Positions 59,692-64,000 of a DNA stretch of 64,000 nt are shown here, in pieces. Made by a program: the position numbers and the translations under genes. The stretch comes from Phytophthora colocasiae (Eukaryota; Oomycota; Peronosporomycetes; Peronosporales; Peronosporaceae). Position 1 is the first letter of the stretch. Each line of letters starts with the position of its first letter. The notes beneath the pieces are model-generated. The model searched no databases. It was not told where the DNA came from and was given only the letters and a program-made list of their open reading frames with translations. The stretch lies in the NCBI GenBank assembly GCA_018806915.1, contig JAGKQI010000091.1:1736001-1800000 (forward strand). The letters are read 5' to 3'.

Positions 59692-61416
59692 CTAACTTTT
59701 GTTGATTTTGACAGTCATTTCGAGATGACCGCCTTCAGAAGACCTGGGGATCCACAGCAGAAGCGAACCACCACCAGATCCAGGAAGACCGAGGAATCCC
59801 GGACGCCATCGGTCCAAGTACATGGTTTTATCCGCCAGCTTGTTCACTGTGGAGCACCAAGTCACTGTCTCTCCACTACGAACTTCAACTGAAGCGAATT
59901 TCTTGCCTGCAGAGTGGATAATCACGTCCACGTCCTTGTCGTCAGTGCTCACGAACTTGAGATTCACTTTGCCGTCTCCTTTCTTAGTCCACGTGCCTTG
60001 ACTACCTCGAAACGCGTCGTCTATGGTCGTAAGTCCCAGAGCATCCGTGGCTGATCCGTCGTCGATTTCACCGATAAACTCCGTCGGTCCGCACACGGGC
60101 TGCACGTAGTTAAACATCATATAGGCGATACCACTCGGGTCGACAGCTGACAGTCCCAGAAAACCCATGTTGGCTGTGGCTACCCAATACTCCTGCTTCG
60201 ACATGGCCACGCCCATATCCGTGGTCGATTTGTCGATCAATTGGTCGATGATCACTCCGAACGTCTTCCTCAAGATATCCCGTGTCTGGTACGCAGCGTA
60301 CGGCTTCTTCTTCGTGAGCAACTCGCCCATACACTTGTTCGTGACAGTCGGAACGTCTGTCAAGACAAGGGACGAATGGCTCATTTCCGTGCGGAGATCT
60401 TCGTTGGTAGCTGCCGGATTGGCCTCTCGCATATCTCCGACCTTGATAATGACGCGGTCTGTCAGTCGCTTGAGCTCAAACCCGCAGGTCGATTTGGAAT
60501 CAATCATGGCTGTTAGATTCGTGACTGTCTCGGCGTCTAAGTCTCTGGTAACATTCCCCATGGTCGTGTTCTTGAAGAACCTTAAGAAGGAATCGGTTGA
60601 GCTCATGATCAAGTTGTGGTTGATCGTCAACTGCTTTACGAAGGTTTCAGCGGCGGTAACCACTGCGTCTGCAAAGTACGCATATCTCGGGACTGTGTAG
60701 CCCATACACGCAGTGATCGCGACCGGGAGATCCACAAGAAACAGGTCAGTTTGGTACACGGCGGCAAGAATCTCCTCTTTCGTCCCGTTCGGACTCATTT
60801 GGTTCCGGAATCTCATGAAACGGGAAATACCTTCTGCAATGTTGAACAGGTTAAAGACGCACATCAGACCTGTCTTGACCGCCTTGAACGACTTGTAAAT
60901 AGCGTTGAATACACCTGCAGTAGCGATATTGAACACTACGTAGCCAGGGTTCGTCACCTTGGACATGATCTCCAGCGTACAGTCGTCATTTTGTGGGATA
61001 CACTCTGCAAAACACTGGACCGGGTATGAGATCGGACACTGAGCCCAGCACTTGTGCTTACTATCGTAGTAGCCTTGAGGACAACCACCGATAGAATTCT
61101 GCTTGTGGGTCTTCCGGTAGCACGCCGTATCAGCATAGTCTCCGATGCTCGGACCCACCCAATTGGGAGGTACAGAGCCGTCTGTAGGAACATTCAGAGT
61201 GATGTCTGGAAGCGATGTGTACGAGAAAAACGATTCGTCCTCCTTCCTCCCGACCTGGGACGGCGCAGGCGTCTCGGTGGGCGCGAACGTGATAGTATCG
61301 TGGTCGTCACTGGCCGAGTCACTGCCCGACACGACGTCGAAGCCCAGTGCAGTCATTCCTTCCAGCCACACAGCGATCACAATCAGTAGGTAGAGTGCCG
61401 GCCATGTCCGCAACAT
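59692..61416 (-). CDS. Secreted oomycete-type protein, paralogue of 13182-15095 (574 aa)
   Basis: The ATG at 61414-61416 is chosen because it opens a signal peptide (MLRTWPALYLLIVIAVWLEGMTALG) and lies 42 nt after an Inr/FPR-like motif. The frame runs upstream of it but without signal-like sequence. A short acidic Ser/Thr region replaces the Ser/Gly-rich repeat of the paralogue. The Cys-rich block is the same (CYRKTHKQNSIGGCP, CWAQCPISYPVQCFAECI). So are the helical middle and the end (LYLDRWRPGFLGLPGSGGG, EGGHLEM). There are no introns. Function is unknown; export is inferred. Confidence 0.85.
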   Translation of the reverse strand: MLRTWPALYLLIVIAVWLEGMTALGFDVVSGSDSASDDHDTITFAPTETPAPSQVGRKEDESFFSYTSLPDITLNVPTDGSVPPNWVGPSIGDYADTACYRKTHKQNSIGGCPQGYYDSKHKCWAQCPISYPVQCFAECIPQNDDCTLEIMSKVTNPGYVVFNIATAGVFNAIYKSFKAVKTGLMCVFNLFNIAEGISRFMRFRNQMSPNGTKEEILAAVYQTDLFLVDLPVAITACMGYTVPRYAYFADAVVTAAETFVKQLTINHNLIMSSTDSFLRFFKNTTMGNVTRDLDAETVTNLTAMIDSKSTCGFELKRLTDRVIIKVGDMREANPAATNEDLRTEMSHSSLVLTDVPTVTNKCMGELLTKKKPYAAYQTRDILRKTFGVIIDQLIDKSTTDMGVAMSKQEYWVATANMGFLGLSAVDPSGIAYMMFNYVQPVCGPTEFIGEIDDGSATDALGLTTIDDAFRGSQGTWTKKGDGKVNLKFVSTDDKDVDVIIHSAGKKFASVEVRSGETVTWCSTVNKLADKTMYLDRWRPGFLGLPGSGGGSLLLWIPRSSEGGHLEMTVKINKS

Positions 61417-61457
61417 CCTCAAGACAATTCCTGGTGTACTCTTGCGGCTAGCACCGC

Positions 61458-61473
61458 AAAATTCAAAGTGAGC
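61458..61473 (-). promoter_or_regulatory. Oomycete Inr/FPR-type transcription start motif
   Basis: GCTCACTTTGAATTTT on the minus strand, 42 nt before the ATG at 61416. It has the same spacing and form as the motif at 13127-13142 before the paralogue. Confidence 0.6.
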
Positions 61474-63122
61474 AACCCGCAACCGCAGGATGGTGCGCCA
61501 GCATCTTGTTGTCCCGTGTTTTTCAAGCGTACCGGGACACCAGTCTCGTCATCAGCTTTCAACCCGTGACGGGTTGGACTCCAACCTGGCCAACTTGGAG
61601 GTCCTGCAATTGCGAGGTGTTTGAGACCAGCGTACCGCTGGTAAAGCTGGTGCGACCAGAGCAAAGCCGATGAAATCTTTCGGTTGCTAATGACCACGGA
61701 CAGTGCAAAGCGCAGCTTTGAGGCAACAATGTAGCCGCAACTGTAACATGCAGTGAGTTTCTGGTTGAAAATGAAGGTTCTGTTTGGACCTGCTTGAACA
61801 ACAGACCGAGATGTTCAACAACAGGTTGGTGGTCCAGGCCTTCTTCCAAACAACCTGATCGCCATAGTGACGTTGAATATCACACCTTCAACGATGGATT
61901 AAACCGTGCGTTCAGGTTTTTGAGTTCAAAGAATAAGGACTGCAGACGAATGTGACCAACATGGACCGATACTCCATAGATTGAGAACTTTAACCTTGTG
62001 ATCACTGTAGGCACATATAAAGCGTTTTACGTCATTGGCAGTAGGGACAAGCATCCGCTTCGTCGGAGCAGCTCGTCTGCACGGATACTCACGGCAGTCC
62101 TTGAGAACTGCAGTAAATATTGTACTTCTATATGGGGAGCTACAAGCTCGCGACCACACCGCAGTGTCTTCCTCACGCCAGTTGTTGTCGGCGACAACTT
62201 GTCACACGGTGAGCACTTCTCCCGTGTACACCGATCGACAGAATGCATGGTCCATATAAAAAGGGCGCCTGTGATATAGAATTGTGTACACATATTGTTA
62301 TCAACCAATCAAATCACCCGTCGCAGCGTTCAATCGCTAAAATAAAACTCCACTAGCCACTCGATAAAACGGAGGTCTCCACCAGCCACTCGATAAAATG
62401 GAGGCAGCGGACGAGGAGTCCTCGCAGACCCCACCACCCGCGACAGTATTGCAGGAGGCAGAGGAGGTTGCCACCACAGGCCGTCACTAGTGCATTTAAC
62501 AAGGCACTTAAAACCATTTTTTAGTGCAAATACAGGTGCTCTCTATCTTTTACCAAAATCGTTATTAATTCGTTCTCACATAACCAGTCTACACACGCAG
62601 GACAGACTTTGCACCTGCGGGAAAGTGGTTCATGCATTCTGTCGATCGGTGTATGACCACCCCAAACCTATCCAATCCTACCAGTAGTTCCACGCAAAAC
62701 AACTTTGGAAAGTGGCTGCAAACGACTTTGAGCTGGGCAACCAACCACCCGTTCCACCGTAGAGACTTTTACCATTACAAATTGGCAGCAAAGACACAAA
62801 CTGGCTGCCCAATTGCTTGACGCTTGTGCCCGAACAGCAAAACTCTGGCCATATAAGTCCATACTTTGTGCGGCTGTGCACAGTTTCCAGTGTTGCAGGA
62901 GGACGAGCGCCGGCTCTCAGCAATTGAAGACTCTTGCACGATGGGTTCTCGTCGAGTTGAATGGGCAATTCTTGCAGTGGCTATAATACGACGAGAACTA
63001 ACGTATAATACCGAATAAAGTTCCGCACTCTATTTTAATACAGTGCTGTCTTTTGAAAATAGCGCACTGTATTCAATATACATCATATATCATTCAGTGT
63101 TGAAGTTACCTTTTGCAACAAT
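61474..63122. other. Intergenic, repeat-like, no supported gene
   Basis: Only short frames without recognised motifs. A direct repeat of CCA/TAGCCACTCGATAAAA-GGAGG occurs at about 62354 and 62379. A 30-codon frame MEAADEESSQTPPP (62398-62490) follows it and may be the start of a decayed element gene. Confidence 0.45.
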
Positions 63123-63215
63123 GCTGACAGCTCAGGTGGTTAAGCTACCTGGACTTATTGAGGGCCCATTTGGGAGCAGGGTTGTCGCGGGTTCAATTCT
63201 CATTGAACGCGTTAA
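63123..63215 (+). repeat. Possible tRNA-derived SINE head
   Basis: CAGCTCAGGTGGTTAAGCT (63128-63146) resembles a tRNA D-arm/A box. GGGTTCAATTC (63189-63199) resembles a T-arm/B box, at about tRNA spacing. No complete cloverleaf forms, so it is not a tRNA gene. Confidence 0.4.
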
Positions 63216-63302
63216 TTCTCCGCATTGTGAAATGGTAAGTTTTCTCTCCAAGTTCTGTTCATTACCAGCCTAAGCGTGAATACTAACACTTCTTTTGCTA
63301 GA

Positions 63303-64000
63303 CTATTCTTCGATGACAATGTCATCGAGAGTTTCCATGATCGACTCTATCTGTGCCTGAGTTTCATCATTCACATCGCTTTCGTTCTCTACACCTTCCT
63401 GCAGCTCCCATGCTGCCCGAAACTTCGAGCCGTAGACATCATGTTTGGCAATATGCCAGTCACTAGAGTTGCTACCAAAGCCACACGCCTTAATGCTCTT
63501 CTCCACAACCTCTACAGGTGTTTCTTTCCAAGCTTGTGAGACCCACGACGTCACCAATGAAATATCTGGAGCTCTTGGATTGCCTGCTTTAGTGTATGTC
63601 ACCTTGTCAGATCGCTTCCACTGCTCGATCAGCTTCGATATCGAGTCTTTGAAAGACTTGTAGATGCCTACATCACCTGCTTGTAGATACGGAGTAAGAC
63701 CTCCAGGAATCACAGCCATTTTAATCGCTCTGTCACTACAGCGCTGCTTCACTTTCTTGCCGATGTGAGCTCGCATCGAGTCCCACACAATGTACTGCCC
63801 GGGCGCCTGTACTACAGCAGGATAGTACCAGTCCAACCAGTTCAACAGGAGATCCTGGTCAACCCATGCTCTTTCCTGAAATGCAACGTAACATCCTCCT
63901 AGGCGCTCAATTGAGCCTCGGTTTTTGCGCTTCCAGATAAGACACGGAGGTAGCTTTCTTCCTGACGCCGTGACCGCAAGCATCACCGTGATGCGCATAG
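63303..64000 (-). CDS. Pogo/Tigger-type DDE transposase, C-terminal part (runs off window)
   Basis: Minus-strand frame open from the window edge to TAG 63303-63305. Motifs of the DDE_1 superfamily endonuclease are in order: RITVMLAVTASGRKLPP and LIWKRK, then the second catalytic Asp in VWDSMRAHIGKKVK. The third comes in YLQAGDVGIYKSFKD, the place of the usual LQPLDVGI. The C-terminal ~70 residues are acidic. The first catalytic Asp and the DNA-binding domains lie beyond the window. No stop interrupts what is seen, so the copy may be recent or domesticated. Confidence 0.85.
   Translation of the reverse strand, partial: MRITVMLAVTASGRKLPPCLIWKRKNRGSIERLGGCYVAFQERAWVDQDLLLNWLDWYYPAVVQAPGQYIVWDSMRAHIGKKVKQRCSDRAIKMAVIPGGLTPYLQAGDVGIYKSFKDSISKLIEQWKRSDKVTYTKAGNPRAPDISLVTSWVSQAWKETPVEVVEKSIKACGFGSNSSDWHIAKHDVYGSKFRAAWELQEGVENESDVNDETQAQIESIMETLDDIVIEE

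Noticed and set aside
61419..61482. N-terminal extension of the 59.7-kb secreted protein upstream of its ATG
   Set aside because: Lacks an ATG, lies over the Inr/FPR motif, and would hide the signal peptide.

Overview
The window looks like nuclear DNA of an oomycete, most likely Phytophthora or a close relative. Genes are compact, often divergently paired, with short GT-AG introns of about 35-130 bp. Two genes carry the oomycete Inr/FPR start-site motif about 40 nt before the ATG. The mobile DNA is also typical of oomycetes: Ty3/Gypsy elements, a Crypton tyrosine-recombinase element, mariner/pogo and hAT fragments. An S33-type secreted serine protease family gene fits too. Species cannot be fixed from sequence reading alone.

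Layout. 0-12.5 kb is a transposon graveyard. It holds a hAT transposase tail (704-1330), a decayed minus-strand gag-bearing element (about 1.5-5.5 kb) and a decayed minus-strand copy (about 5.6-9.5 kb) of the same Gypsy family that is nearly intact at 31-45 kb. That copy abuts a truncated FSH-type serine hydrolase, and a TA-flanked mariner-like element with clear TIRs follows (11408-12470). 13.2-24.7 kb holds host genes: a secreted protein (13182-15095), valyl-tRNA synthetase (15830-19570, minus, 10 exons), and a PPIL4-like cyclophilin/RRM gene cut in two by a 2.47-kb Crypton (20123-22590).

23.85-45.64 kb is one minus-strand S33 protease gene broken by two young LTR retrotransposons. Each has identical LTRs and a target-site duplication: a 5.7-kb chromodomain Gypsy element (24689-30379) and a 14.3-kb Gypsy element (30901-45211). 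The larger element has gag, three in-frame stops, pro-RT-RNaseH-integrase, a 561-codon antisense ORF, and a multi-membrane-span ORF running into the 3' LTR.

46.3-61.5 kb is again ordinary gene space: an unrecognised protein (46275-47500), CDC73/parafibromin (47785-49228), a voltage-sensor/class III cyclase-like protein (49935-52580), a syntaxin-18-like SNARE (52715-54370), a large IQ/WW/ankyrin protein (54501-59591), and a paralogue of the 13-kb secreted protein (59692-61416). The last 2.5 kb has repeats and the C-terminal part of a pogo-type transposase leaving the window.

The most unusual points are the stop-codon/hairpin arrangement after gag shared by two diverged copies, the antisense and membrane ORFs of the large retroelement, the Crypton splitting PPIL4, and a cyclase domain that has lost both metal-binding aspartates but keeps the complementary substrate-binding residues. 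Exon and element limits were read by eye and may be off by a base or two.
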